A DNA stretch of 29,562 nucleotides from Sperchopsis tessellata (GCA_033557685.1 JAWQRN010000440.1:1-29562); one strand, 5' to 3'. Positions 10,238-20,030 are shown, counted from the first letter of the stretch. Notes: generated from the letters alone by a model not told the origin. Numbers and translations: made by a program.

Positions 10238-11765
10238 AGTTTAAGTCAAAGTATTTTCACATCCTTAGACCGTATTTTCATTATTATAAGAGATATAAAA
10301 AAAGTTAAATACAAAAGTTGTAGGGTTCATCTATATTCTTCTTAAATACTTTTGTAAAGGGAAAAACCTGTATATTTTTACATATTCATTTAGATCCTTT
10401 TTTATCTGATTTCAAATATATGAGGGTTGATAAGTCTAGCTGTAATAAAATGCTCTAAATATGCATTATTTTATAGCTTGTTACTGATAGAAGTGCAGTA
10501 GGCTTTAGCATGACAACATTGTTTCTTTTTTACCATTGTTGTTATTTGACATTTGTTAGTATTATTTCACCAAAATGGTTTACATAGAAATCGAAATCTT
10601 TGAAACATTTTCCCTTTATTTAAAAAATAATAAAAATAAAAAGCTGCAAGAAGAGAGTATATAGTACTATACCCAAATTGCCCAACTCACTGTGAAAATA
10701 CATTTTTGAATACTTATAGAATAGACATTTGAGAGTTACTAATAATCTTAAAAGAAAAAGACATAGCACTAGAGAAATGAGAATGACGATCTTGATATTT
10801 GAATTAATTTTTAAGGTAGCTATGATATAATTTACTCATATAAAGTTTTTGCGTACCCCTACTTTAAACATTTATTTTAAAATAAAGCCTATCTGAGTAA
10901 AATCAGTATTCTGATGCCGATAACCATTTTGACCATGTAAATAGTTTGTTTTAGAAAATTCTGAAACTAGTTTAAGTGCTGCATCACGTGAAACAAAAAA
11001 GTTATTCTAGATTTCAAAGGACTTTAATATAGACATCAATATAAGCCTTACAAATTATTACCGGTTCAGGAGCTTACAGAAGATCAAAAGCGGAAAAGAT
11101 TGGAATTTTTCCAGAAAATGCTTCAAAGACTTAACGAAAACCCTCATTTGTTCAAACAAATCTTATGGACAGATGAATCGTGCTTTCAACAGCAGTGATT
11201 TTTAACAGAAAAAATGGACGTTCGTGGGAGAATAAAAATCAACGAAAAAGAACAGTTGTTCAAATTATAAAGTCCGGTAAAAAATCTATTAAAGTTTGGT
11301 GTGGTATTTTTCTAAATAAAATTGTAGGGACTATATTTGTTTGATTATAACTTAACACGCGAATGAATAAAGGGAAAATATGTCAAACTTTTCGGTTTCT
11401 ATGTTAAGAAATTTGATGTAATAATACTAACAAATGTTAAACAACAACAATGGTAATAAAGAAACAATGTTGTCATGATTATCATCAAAAACATATTTAG
11501 AGCATTTTTAAGGTTCAATATGTCAAAAACTATTGCAGCTAGACCTATCATATATTTGAAATCAGAGAAAAATATTCAAAACAAAATGTAAAAATATATA
11601 GGAGTTCCCATTAAAAAGTCATCTCCAATCTTATATCACGTGATCTGTGCTAGCAATTATTTCATATAGATGAAACCCTACAACTTTTGAATGTAATTTT
11701 TCTTATAACTCTTGTAATAAAAGAGTTAGGGGAAGGGGTAAAAATATATTGAATCACTCTATACA
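10238..11765 (+). mobile_element. Tc1/mariner-like element with ~390-bp terminal inverted repeats
   Basis: The left arm (10,238-10,625) and right arm (11,362-11,765) are reverse complements with many indels. Shared blocks include 'aataaagggaaaat', 'taatactaacaaatgt', 'aacaacaatggta', 'aaagaaacaatgttgtcat', 'atatttagagcattt', 'atatatttgaaatcaga' and 'ccctacaacttttg'. The outer right end reads 'attgaatcactctata', which fits a TA-flanked Tc1/mariner end. A transposase remnant lies between the arms on the plus strand. Long inverted ends like these are known for some Tc1/mariner and foldback-type elements. Confidence 0.75.
11060..11345 (+). pseudogene. Tc1/mariner-like DDE transposase remnant
   Basis: The plus strand reads VQELTEDQKRKRLEFFQKML, LNENPHLFKQILWTDESCF and, after breaks, KKSIKVWCGIFLNKIVGTIF. 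TDES(T/C)F carries the first catalytic aspartate of DDE_3-type transposases, and the VWCGI block follows at the normal place. The second and third catalytic acidic residues are missing because the sequence runs into the right inverted repeat at about 11,360. Frame changes after CFQQQ show it is dead. Its position between the two long inverted repeats ties it to that element. Confidence 0.75.
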
Positions 11766-12329
11766 AAGTTTTGATAAAATTGTAACAGTTTTTAAATCCA
11801 TATTTTTTATTTGCATGCATTTGTTTAGTATGTTTATCTAATGAAGTGTGTCACTAACATAACTAAAAAGGATTAGTTTTTATGCTCGTATTAAAAATTC
11901 ATATTTGGTGACTGCATCTGTCGAATTTTCACCATGTATTGTCAGTGCATCATGAATTTCGGCAATCTGGTATCTAACCAGATTTACGCTTTCAAAGCGA
12001 CTCTACCAACGAGTTTTATATACTGATTTAATAGTGAAATTTGGCACAATATCTGTTACAATTTTCCACCTAGCTATAGATGCCGAATATAATATACAAA
12101 AACTTTGAATCAAACCAAAAAAAAAACAAAGATTGTGGCCAATACATTGCTACATCTCCTATAACCACATTTTTTAATGGCCGCAAAGTTACAGAAAGGT
12201 GCTTTTGTTTCTGAACGGCGCTATTTATATATAATTTTTTAATCATAAAAAGCTAGTTTAAACATAAAATAACTTGAATAAAATTCTAAAGCTATTTTAT
12301 AAAATGAATAAATAAAAACTAAATTACTC
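11766..12329. other. AT-rich DNA with no supported gene
   Basis: A minus-strand run near 11,885-11,960 (IHDALTIHGENSTDAVTKYE) is open for about 25 codons but not recognised. 'gccgcaaagttacagaaagg' near 12,181 is repeat-like, with no partner seen. Confidence 0.35.
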
Positions 12330-13360
12330 ATATCCGGGTGGAAACCGTATAAGTGCCGACGTTTCCTCCACTGTCCAATGAAGTCCATGCACTGGTCATG
12401 CTTATATAGGCAAGGACTGGAATGGGGATTATGCACTAGGGCGGAACCGTTTCATTCGAACGGTTATTATCGAGTGCAGGAGGAGAAAATCGAACGAGGG
12501 ATATCCTCCAAGTTGATAACCATCGTCCCTATGAATACTGATTTTTTTGGGAAAATTAGAAAGCCTTCGGCCAAGACTTCAATATCTTGAAACATAATAG
12601 TCTAACCGGTACAGGGTTCATGCTCCATTAAACGAGTAGCAAGCGTTCGCTTTGTTTCTCCGATATAAATCAAATTTTATTAGTATTCGGCTTATCTACC
12701 ATTCGTCAAGAATTCAACGGACAAAATTGCCTGCATATTAAGAACATCTGGTATCAAAGAAGTGTTCTTCCCAATCCAGATTTCGCAAGATCTCCCATTT
12801 TCAAAAGATGTTATCCCATAACAAATGTAAGGGATTTATCAGGTTCCTTATTCCTGTGGTGAGGTCTTTATCGGAGAAACTAAGCCTTCGATTGCTATTT
12901 ATTTAAAGGAACACGAACGCTGTACTCGTTTGGATTATATTAATCAATCCTACGTAGCTGAACGTTGTCATGAAACAGGTCATAGCACTATGTTCAAAGA
13001 TACTAAAGTATTTTCTCGAGAGCTTTCTTATTTTCCAGAAAATTCAGGGAAGCCATTGAGGATTATAATCGCCCCATCATTAATAGAGACGATGGTTTTC
13101 GTTTCTCTTCTCCTGCACTCGATAACAACCGTCCGACAGTAACGGCTCCGCCTATAGTGCTCATTCCCCACTCCAGTCCTTTCCTAATAAGCATAATCCG
13201 GACGAGTCCGAATCAGTATTTTTGAAGTAATACTACTCGCCTTGAAAATGCCGCTTTCAATAGTGGATGAAATGTCTGCACTTATTAAAACCTCTACATG
13301 ATTTCTCCCGGAAACCACATTCATATAGATAATAACCGTGGAAGTCTTTACATTTAATAG
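12330..13360 (+). mobile_element. Penelope-like element with inverted terminal repeats
   Basis: A GIY-YIG coding relic is bracketed by inverted copies of the terminal repeat. The left arm (about 12,330-12,545, minus orientation) and right arm (about 13,085-13,345, plus orientation) share several blocks when one is reversed. These are 'cactta..gtcg(g/c)ac', 'ggaaaggactgga', 'gcactaggcgga.ccgt' and 'acggttattatcgagtgcagga', with minor differences. Inverted as well as direct terminal repeats are known for Penelope-like elements. The reverse transcriptase portion is missing, so this is a short internal-deletion or 3' copy. Confidence 0.75.
12690..13200 (+). pseudogene. Penelope-like GIY-YIG endonuclease domain relic
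   Basis: Penelope-like elements encode a reverse transcriptase joined to a C-terminal GIY-YIG endonuclease; only the latter is present. The linker reads AYLPFVKNSTDKIACILRTS and GIKEVFFP (12,690-12,760). After a stop, GIYQVPYSCGEVFIGETKPS starts at 12,832, then IYLKEHERCTRLDYINQSY, AERCHETGHSTMFKD and KVFSRELSYFP. After a frameshift it continues DYNRPIINRDDGFRFSSPAL into the right terminal repeat. The YIG half is FIG. The family's catalytic arginine (R in a SxxxR-L-EH setting) appears as tyrosine in SIAIYLKEH, so activity is lost independently of the stops. The CxC/H..C pattern (SCG, ERC, HETGH) is retained. Confidence 0.85.
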
Positions 13361-13546
13361 ATTGATCATTTTTAATAATTAGTATCCATTAAATCAGTAA
13401 AACAATTACTAATGAGAAGGATGAGCCTGGTGTTCTGTTATCAATTTTTTACTAGGCACTGTATTTATCAGCAGTATCTAAAACTATCTGCGATCAACTG
13501 TTCATCTATCTACTCAAAATACTTGTGGACCACACTAAATCAACAT

Positions 13547-13965
13547 TCAACTAAACAGGATACCGGAAATGCAAGTTTCCAGGATAAAGTTCGGGCATCT
13601 GCTTTTGTACCAGTAATCTTGGTACCAGTTTATGAATATCAATTTAAATTCTTTATTTATATATAATTCAATTAATTGTTCCTGTAATTGCAATTCTGGT
13701 TCTTCCGCACTTGAGAATAAATATAAAACTCCATCGGGAATGTTCGTTGTAAGTATATATTCAAATCGTTTGTTAAAATCGTTATGGAATGTCTCCAAAA
13801 GTTTCCAATAAATCAAAACATCAACATCGCTTTTTCCCACTGAGGAAAGATCGGGTACTGGTAAAAATCTTCACGTCCTAAATTGCGGTTCTACCAGACT
13901 AGGTTCGGTCCAAACGCAGACATACCATCCTTCGTTTTTTGATTAAATTCAGCTTATCTTATTGC
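13547..13965 (-). pseudogene. hAT-superfamily transposase fragment (ZBED/SCAND3-like)
   Basis: The best frame (13,547-13,840) reads LLETFHNDFNKRFEYIL, LFSSAEEPELQLQEQLIELY and FILETCISGILF. In BED-finger hAT transposases resembling ZBED5, SCAND3 and GTF2IRD2, the segment before the dimerisation domain has an FxxDFxxRFxD...LFSxPF...QLEL(I/Q)ELQ layout, which this follows. The N-terminal catalytic part and the C-terminal CE..FS dimerisation motif are not visible, so it is a fragment. The upstream sequence to 13,965 is broken. It is separate from, and oriented opposite to, the longer hAT relic at 25,586. Confidence 0.55.
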
Positions 13966-14733
13966 AGCATTATTACATTTCTTTGTTGATTAAGCTATAT
14001 CACTTTTGAACTTCTTTAAGTTTTCTAGAAAATGATCACATTTGTTTTTAAAAAACTCTACAGTTCTTAATCAAAACAATGTGTACAGTTTGATCGGTTA
14101 CCTATTTATGGCAAATAGTGGTCTGCCTTCCACGCTATACACATATAAAATCCCAAGCAGGAACGCTCTCAATTCAAATGTGCACAAGACTTCAGAAGAT
14201 TAAGATATATGTAATGGTATAAAAAAATAATCAACCGTGTAAGTATTAAAATGCAGAAAGTAAATATTTAAGCCTGGAAGATTGATATTAAATTCAGAAA
14301 TAGTTTATGAATAATCTATTAAATAGTATCGCATAGCTATCCCGCAGCATAACGATCTCTGTGAGTTTTATAATTGATAAACAACTATCACATGTTACTA
14401 GCGGCAGGCATGTGATCAGTTACTTACCAAAAATATAAAATATTAAATTAATTATATAATAAGCTAAATCGCTGTAGTAAATTATGTTCGTTTCGACCAT
14501 GTACATCTGTGCTTTAGCTAGCGTGGTAAAATATACGTCTATAATTGTTAAATGTAATGTAATAAAATAATTAAACGATACATTACTTGAATATCAACAC
14601 TATTTTATAAGATGCGTTAGAGACAATGGTCCAGACGTAAAGTGAATAGTTGAAAGTCTGTTCAAAAGGTATAAAGTTCTTAATTTTAAAGATATTTTGT
14701 AATTTTCAACTGAATAATGGGTATATTCTTACG
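13966..14733. other. AT-rich DNA with no supported gene
   Basis: A TATAAAAT box at about 14,146 is followed about 30 bases on by 'tcaattcaaatgtg', which resembles a promoter, but no open frame begins downstream. Nothing else is recognised. Confidence 0.3.
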
Positions 14734-14764
14734 TATATAAAGTGCGTGCAGATAGTTCAGTTAA
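14734..14764 (+). promoter_or_regulatory. Candidate TATA plus initiator core promoter
   Basis: TATATAA at 14,734-14,740 is followed by an arthropod-type initiator TTCAGTT, whose A is at 14,759. That is about 25 bases from the TATA start, slightly short of the usual spacing. No open frame follows directly, and the GC-richer segment to 15,130 is unassigned. It could be a retroelement or orphan promoter, or chance. Confidence 0.25.
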
Positions 14765-15140
14765 ATAGGAGCAAAAAAACGATTGCATTAAAGGAATAAA
14801 AAAAGGTGGGTACCCGGACGTTGATAGGAAATAATAAGGAAGCCTCTCGCCATTTCCTGATCCTGTTCCTGCGTCTTTAAGGGTAGGAACGCATCTTTCT
14901 CCTGAATTCTCCATTCATCACTGAGATAGCGGCAAGGTAATGGAAAATGCGACCATCTGATATCAAGTATTGGATTCGATTCTTTTAAATCGTGTGCTCA
15001 GCTTGGAGGCAGTTGTTGCCATCAGTATATCTGCCGCCGTCTGCATTAGGATTCTATTTATTGGGGACGAGATTAGGGCTCGAAGCTCCTGGCACGATAA
15101 ATGGGACTCTGCTACAAGAAAAAAATAATTAAATGATCTT
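14765..15140. other. GC-richer unclassified segment
   Basis: The segment is compositionally distinct, with 'aggtgggtacccggacg' near 14,804 and 'cgccgtctgcattagg' near 15,031. Short minus-strand frames exist (62 codons at 14,729-14,914), but I recognise no domain. It may be untranslated sequence of the neighbouring R1-type LINE or of another insertion. Confidence 0.25.
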
Positions 15141-15190
15141 AACTTTAAGTTTAGTATCGTAAGCAGGTAATTTCATTAACATTTTAAACA

Positions 15191-15281
15191 ACTATTATTT
15201 TTTCAGAAAAAGATTTACTACCATTAAATGCAGCTTTAGATTGGATTAATGGTGAAAGTTCAACTTCTAGGATAAAATAAT
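15191..15281 (+). other. Possible splice acceptor with short terminal exon-like frame
   Basis: A pyrimidine-rich 'ctattattttttcag' is followed by an open frame reading EKDLLPLNAALDWINGESST and ending SRIK and a stop. This resembles a last exon, but no upstream exon or polyadenylation evidence can be tied to it. It could also be part of a transposon protein. I do not recognise the peptide. Confidence 0.2.
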
Positions 15282-15284
15282 TAT

Positions 15285-15990
15285 CCAGTACATAAGGGGA
15301 TTACAAATTACACAAAGCTTACTTTCGCCGAGCACACAAATATGACCATACAAAAAGCAGAGAAAACCACAGCAGCCATTGCTAGTCTAATGACAAATAC
15401 TAGGGGGGGGGGCAAGTCCTTTAAAAGAAGAACGATATCCAGTGTTATACATTTCCAGTTACTGTACGCCGCTCCAGTTTGGCATACAATAACCATAAAC
15501 AAAAGACTTCTAAAAAAGTATATCAGAATCCAGAGAGCAATATGCGGGCATGCTTCCCATAGAGCTTTTAATCAAGGAAAGATCAGAAAGATGTAACAGG
15601 AAGCAGAAGAAAAAGGCCAGAGCCAAAGTCCTAGACAAGTGGCAAGACAAAGAGAAATTACACCCACGGAGAATGGACATATAGCTTGATCCCAAACATC
15701 CGTACTTTGATTGACATACCGTATGGCTAGGTACCTGACTCAATTCCGATCATGATTTACTCCAATGACTGTATATATACTGTGGCGAGCTGGATGAAGT
15801 GAATATGCTCCAGAAGGAACGAAGCCACAAGCGAGTACACCAGATCAACTACAAGGGGATTCACAGCTGAAAACATGGTAGGGTTAGTCGCATCGGAAGA
15901 AATCTGGAAATATACTTCCCGTTTGCAAGAGCCGGCGATGGTCTTATGTAAGATTTCCCATCCTTCAAAAAAAATGAAAGACTGAGCTGG
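15285..15990 (+). pseudogene. R1-clade LINE relic, C-terminal part of ORF2
   Basis: The plus strand reads YTKLTFAEHTNMTIQKAEKT then TAAIASLMTN, RRTISSVIHFQLLYAAPVW, IQRAICGHASHRAFNQG, ARAKVLDKWQDKEK and HGEWTYSLIPNIRTLID. Further on come ARYLTQF, YCGELDEV and FTAENMVGLVASEEIW (about 15,863-15,912), followed by a stop near 15,985. This order is the post-reverse-transcriptase region of R1-clade elements: AEKT..AL..LM, LLYGAPVW, LIPDI..W, YLTQF, a CCHC-like knuckle and TPENMV..ML.SE..W. A ten-G run at 15,403-15,412 lies inside the frame at a spot usually occupied by a Gly-Gly-Pro-like turn. About 25 residues after the RAFNQG point appear deleted, and several frame changes are present. The catalytic reverse-transcriptase core is missing upstream. 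Confidence 0.85.
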
Positions 15991-16494
15991 AAAAATCATA
16001 TGTCAGAGCTGATTAGGGCTTTAACAACTGTATTATATTAAATTAGAAGAATGAATAAAGTTACGATTAAGTAGTGAAGATTGGAAATATTTCTATCTTC
16101 CTGGCACATATATTGCTGACTTCGTTGCAGGTTCACCGACGAAGCGGTGGAATTCCGCGAAACGTACGTCTGAATCATTCGCCCGCAGTTTGATATGACT
16201 TTTGCAGTGCATTCTATTAGTCATTTAATTACATGCAACTCTGTTAATTCAATTAGAGGCTATGGAACATTATTTACATTTGCAAATATACGAGCAGCCC
16301 TTCGTAAAAATATTAACGTTGTACTAATATTATTTTACTAGTACACAAATGATTAACTCTTGCTAAAAGCCTACCGCAGAATTTAAGATTAAAAGAGCAA
16401 GTAGCTGTTTCAAAAAAATGCGAGTTGTAGGTTGATGAAGCGGTATCATTTCGCGACTCCCCACTAGTCCTCTTACTCCGTAGTGTTCTAGCTT
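15991..16494 (-). other. Unassigned segment carrying the outer part of a minus-strand open frame
   Basis: A 109-codon minus-strand frame (16,313-16,642) starts inside the left palindrome arm with MVLCSKISAWNIYSRAAPNN. It runs outward through SKRKDVVVESLPVKLEGLL and ends NHLCTSKIILVQR. The part beyond 16,495 has no counterpart in the right arm. A minus-strand run near 16,110-16,180 (AEFHRFVGEPATKSAIYVPG) lies further out and may be a continuation or unrelated. I know no family with these motifs. Confidence 0.3.
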
Positions 16495-16654
16495 TTAACA
16501 ACCCCTCTAATTTCACCGGTAGGCTTTCAACAACAACATCTTTACGTTTACTAGATTTTATGTGATAATGTACAACAACTAAGTTGTTTGGTGCGGCTCT
16601 AGAATATATGTTCCATGCACTAATTTTAGAACACAAGACCATTAAAGTGAATAA

Positions 16655-16700
<46 letters not shown>

Positions 16701-17070
16701 TATTTGATATTGTAGCGTAATATTTTATGTTCCTTTCTCTAATTATGGGTAACAATGTAACTTAAATTCGTTTGTTACCAATGCTGCAAATCACATGATC
16801 TCTCTGCCGGGTTCGCAGGTATACAACACGAGAACCGGACGAAGCAGGAATAATCGAATTTTAAATCGTAAACACGTCGTTACTCTGTGATATTTTAAAA
16901 TATTCTTTACTCTATTATTGCATTTTATATAAAGTATTTCAAATATCTTCCTAAATATTTTATATAAGAATACTTCAGTATTTACTTGCTGTTATTAATA
17001 TGTCTGCAGTTAAGTATCTTATCGTTTCACTATGTTATTCGTTTTAATGCCAAAGAGAAAATTTCAGATA
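16495..17070 (-). repeat. Left arm of a large imperfect palindrome
   Basis: Its reverse complement matches 18,075-18,662. Matching blocks include 'ctttggcattaaaa', 'gtgaaacgataagatact', 'taactgcagatatatt', 'aacagcaagtaaatactgaa', 'cacagagtaacgacgtgt', 'agagatcatgtgatt', 'tttaagttacattg' and 'aatggtcttgtgttctaaaa'. The arms also share the start of an open frame. A TA microsatellite has expanded within this arm. Confidence 0.9.
16657..16696. repeat. (AT)n microsatellite in the left palindrome arm
   Basis: About 20 AT dinucleotides. The mirror position in the right arm (about 18,466-18,480) has only 'tttatatatattc', so the expansion happened after the arms diverged. Confidence 0.95.
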
Positions 17071-17229
17071 GCTATAAGTTTTTGGTTTGGTGAGTAGAGT
17101 ATTGAGAGGTTTGGCCATCCCGTTGATAGCAAGCCTAAGTTGAGCGCAGAGACTGCTTTAATGTTTAATTCAAATACTTTTTTAGATGGTCCAAGTTAAT
17201 TAGCTATTAACTAATTTCAATCTTTTTAA

Positions 17230-17600
17230 TTTTACATTTAAATATATTCTACATCTAACAACACGTTGATCGCTTCCAGTGTCAAAATGGTTCAGAACTG
17301 TGCAGTCTTGCAGTATGAAGCCCATCTATTAGTGAGTATGTAGTCAATCTCGTTGTTGGTCCTTTTAGGGCCTTGTCAGGTTCGTTCATTTCTACTTCCA
17401 AAGTCTAAGGCACCTACAACCCGATATCCTGGTTATTTTTCTCCTGCTTTTGCTTTAAAATATCCTAAGATGAACTGAAAATGTGCATTTGAACTGTCAT
17501 GAAGTTCTAATGTTTGTTCACAGACCGCTTCAAGTATCTCTGTCTGAATGGCTGCATCTAGATAGTCTGATATACTGTTTTGGCTTTATGTAAAATCCGT
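17230..17600 (-). pseudogene. RTE-type LINE apurinic-like endonuclease fragment in the palindrome spacer
   Basis: Minus-strand frames read EAVCEQTLEL, HFQFILGYFKAKAGEK, GALDFGSRNER, NNEIDYILTNRW and, after a frame change, NHFDTGSDQRVVRCRIYLN. These correspond in order to the RTE/BovB-type endonuclease motifs (V)GDFNAKVG, G.RNERG, NEIDYIL and N.GSDHRLVRA. The catalytic GDFNA box has degenerated to GYFKA (Asp to Tyr, Asn to Lys), and the final GSDH is GSDQ. Both catalytic positions, as well as frame integrity, are therefore lost. The rest of the spacer (17,600-17,900) may hold the degraded N-terminus. It occupies the loop between the palindrome arms. Confidence 0.75.
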
Positions 17601-18074
17601 ACTTCAGTCTAGTGGATAATACAGAAGTTTGGAGACTTAGTTTTAAGACTTAGGCTGTTGTTTGCTGAGGTAGTCGAGGTGTGGATGTAGGTTTGGGACC
17701 TATCATTGGAGAATCTGAGTCAAGCCTAGCTAACTCCTAGATCCAGTATAAACCGAAATAATTCAAGCTTATGGTGATGCCATGGCGATGAGTGATTGGT
17801 ATGTTGAATTTGGAGTTGGGGGAAATTGGCAGTGACGGTTTATTAGCAATCTTCTATGTTCTATTCTTACTTTATTCTCAAAATCCCTTTTATGTCTATA
17901 TTCTCTATGAACCACCTTAAATACAGCACTTAATACTATATTAGAAATATTCTACGTGTTTATTTATTAAATAAGTAATTATCTAATATTGTCTTGTGTC
18001 GAAGTATTGCAAAACTTCTGGCATTTACTTAATCATTGTAATGTTCTGTTCATTTTCAGTTACTGCAAAATTTT

Positions 18075-18662
18075 TATGAAATTTTCCCTTTGGCATTAAA
18101 AAGAATAAAATAGTGAAACGATAAGATACTTAACTGCAGATATATTAATAACAGCAAGTAAATACTGAAGTATTCTTATATAAAATATTTAGGAAGAAAT
18201 TTGAAATACTTTATATAAAATGCAATAATAGAATAAAGAATACTATAAAATATCACAGAGTAACGACGTGTTTACGATTTAAAATTCGATTATTCCTGCC
18301 CCGTCCGTTTATCGTGTTGTATACCTGCGAACCCGGTAGAGAGATCATGTGATTTCCAGCATATGTACACTTAGTCAGTATGACCGGGTAACAAAAGAAT
18401 TTAAGTTACATTGATATCCATAATTAGAAAAAGAAACATAAAATATTACGCTACAATATCACATATTTTATATATATTCTATTCACTTTAATGGTCTTGT
18501 GTTCTAAAATTAGTGCACGGAACATATATTCTAGAGCCGCACCAAACAACTTAGTTGTTGTACATTATTCATGCTTATATATAAAAAAGTCGAAAACAAA
18601 ATGTAGTAAACGTAAAGATATTGTTGTTGAAAGCCTACCGGTGAATTTAGATGGGTTGTTAA
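18075..18662 (+). repeat. Right arm of the large imperfect palindrome
   Basis: This is the reverse-complement partner of 16,495-17,070, separated from it by about 1 kb. It carries a 65-codon plus-strand frame (18,491-18,688) starting MVLCSKISARNIYSRAAPNN. Compared with the left arm it has an in-frame insertion of about 8 codons (around SCLYIKKSKTK), then SKRKDIVVESLPV. The four clear base differences in the shared frame all change the amino acid (Trp/Arg, Val/Ile, Lys/Asn, Glu/Asp), so there is no sign of protein-level constraint. Confidence 0.9.
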
Positions 18663-19274
18663 CTATAGAAAATAAACAAAAGATATAAAAGAAGGCCGTA
18701 GGTCGTTTCCACGGGTAGCGAAATTATAAGTGTATTTTAACCTTAAAGAAGTTGTTAAGATATGGAATACACACACATTTGGCTGTTTCCCGGGAATCGT
18801 CGGACCTCCTTCGGAATTTTAAAGCTTCGTAATCATATATGAATCAACTAAGCTCAACGAAAAGTGTACGAGAGGTCAAGATATCATATCATCTCAATGC
18901 AATAGAATATCACAAAAAACACAAAATTCCTTCCATAAATATGTTTGGTTCTATTTTTAATATAAAAGTAGAGTAATTTTTATCCTTGTAAGATATGGGT
19001 ATGTTTATAAAATAGAATTACTCGTTTATTAAAGTAGTATAGAAACCCAGATCAAGAACTTACTAGCAGAGCTAAGTATTGATCGGTTTCCATAGTACAA
19101 CTATATGTCCCTAGAGGGCATTGGTAGAACAGGTTTGCTTCCTTTCTACAAACATTTAATTTATCTAGTTAGTCTAAATAAATTGTGGAAATGTTTTTTA
19201 TTATCAAAGAATATTGCAATATTAAGTTGAGAAATGTTAAGGAATTTGTTACTTCTTTGACCGCACATGAAAGT
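18663..19274. other. AT-rich DNA with no supported gene
   Basis: Nothing is recognised. A GC-richer bit near 18,790 ('cccgggaatcgtcggacc') may be a repeat remnant. The 76-codon minus-strand frame at 19,161-19,391 overlaps the first satellite monomer and has no domain. Confidence 0.4.
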
Positions 19275-20030
19275 ATTATTTTCAAATTTGATTAAATCCA
19301 ATCTCGAGCAAAGCTTCGAAGCTAGTATATTAAATACAGAAATCAAACATTCATAAAAAATATAGAAACAAACCGAAATGATAGTGGACACTGTGTTTCT
19401 GTCATTAAGACGTCATCAGCACTGCTCTGTTAGTAATTAGCTGTCCCAAAAAGAATGAATACGTATTTGATTTCTTATATCAAATACCTTAAGGTAGTGA
19501 CATACGTACGAATACTTATTTGATCAATAACCTTAAGCTCGTGAGTATGCATATTAATGTAGTTAATTGTATAATCATTAGTAACTTGAATTATTTTTGA
19601 AATTTGATTAAATCAAATCTCAAGCAAAGTGTCCATGTTAATATATTAAATACACAAATCATATACGCATAGAAATATTTAGAAACAAGTCGAAATTGTA
19701 GTGGCCACCGTGTTTCTGCCATTATGATGTCATCAGCACTGCTCTGTTAATAATTTGCTGTTCCAGGCGTACGAACACATATTTGATTTATTGTATAAAA
19801 CATATTAAAGTCGTGGGTAAGCATATTATGAGAGATATCGCAATGTTTCAATGTTGTAACTGTATAAGCATTAGTAATTTGTGCTTCTGTGGTTGTACAT
19901 GTATTATTTTGAAATTTGATTAAATTTTGAGCAAAGTGTCCAAAATAATATATTAAATACAGAAATCAAACATGTATCGAAGAGAATAGGAACAAGCCAA
20001 AATAACAGTGGACAAACGTGAGTTGCACAT
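19275..20030 (+). repeat. Tandem array of ~314-bp monomers (about 2.4 copies)
   Basis: The landmark 'gattaaat' recurs at about 19,290, 19,606 and 19,918, giving periods of about 316 and 312. Each full unit contains 'tatattaaatacagaaatcaaa', 'gtttctg.cattaagacgtcatcagcactg' and 'ctctgttagtaat', followed by a variable 'cgtacgaa...tatttgat' half. The third unit breaks off at about 20,020. A further near-complete copy lies inverted at 1-305. The unit is non-coding. Confidence 0.85.

Noticed and set aside
15191..15281. Terminal exon of a host gene
   Set aside because: Only an acceptor-like pyrimidine tract and a 24-codon frame support it. No donor, upstream exon or polyadenylation signal could be linked, so it is listed only as a weak feature.
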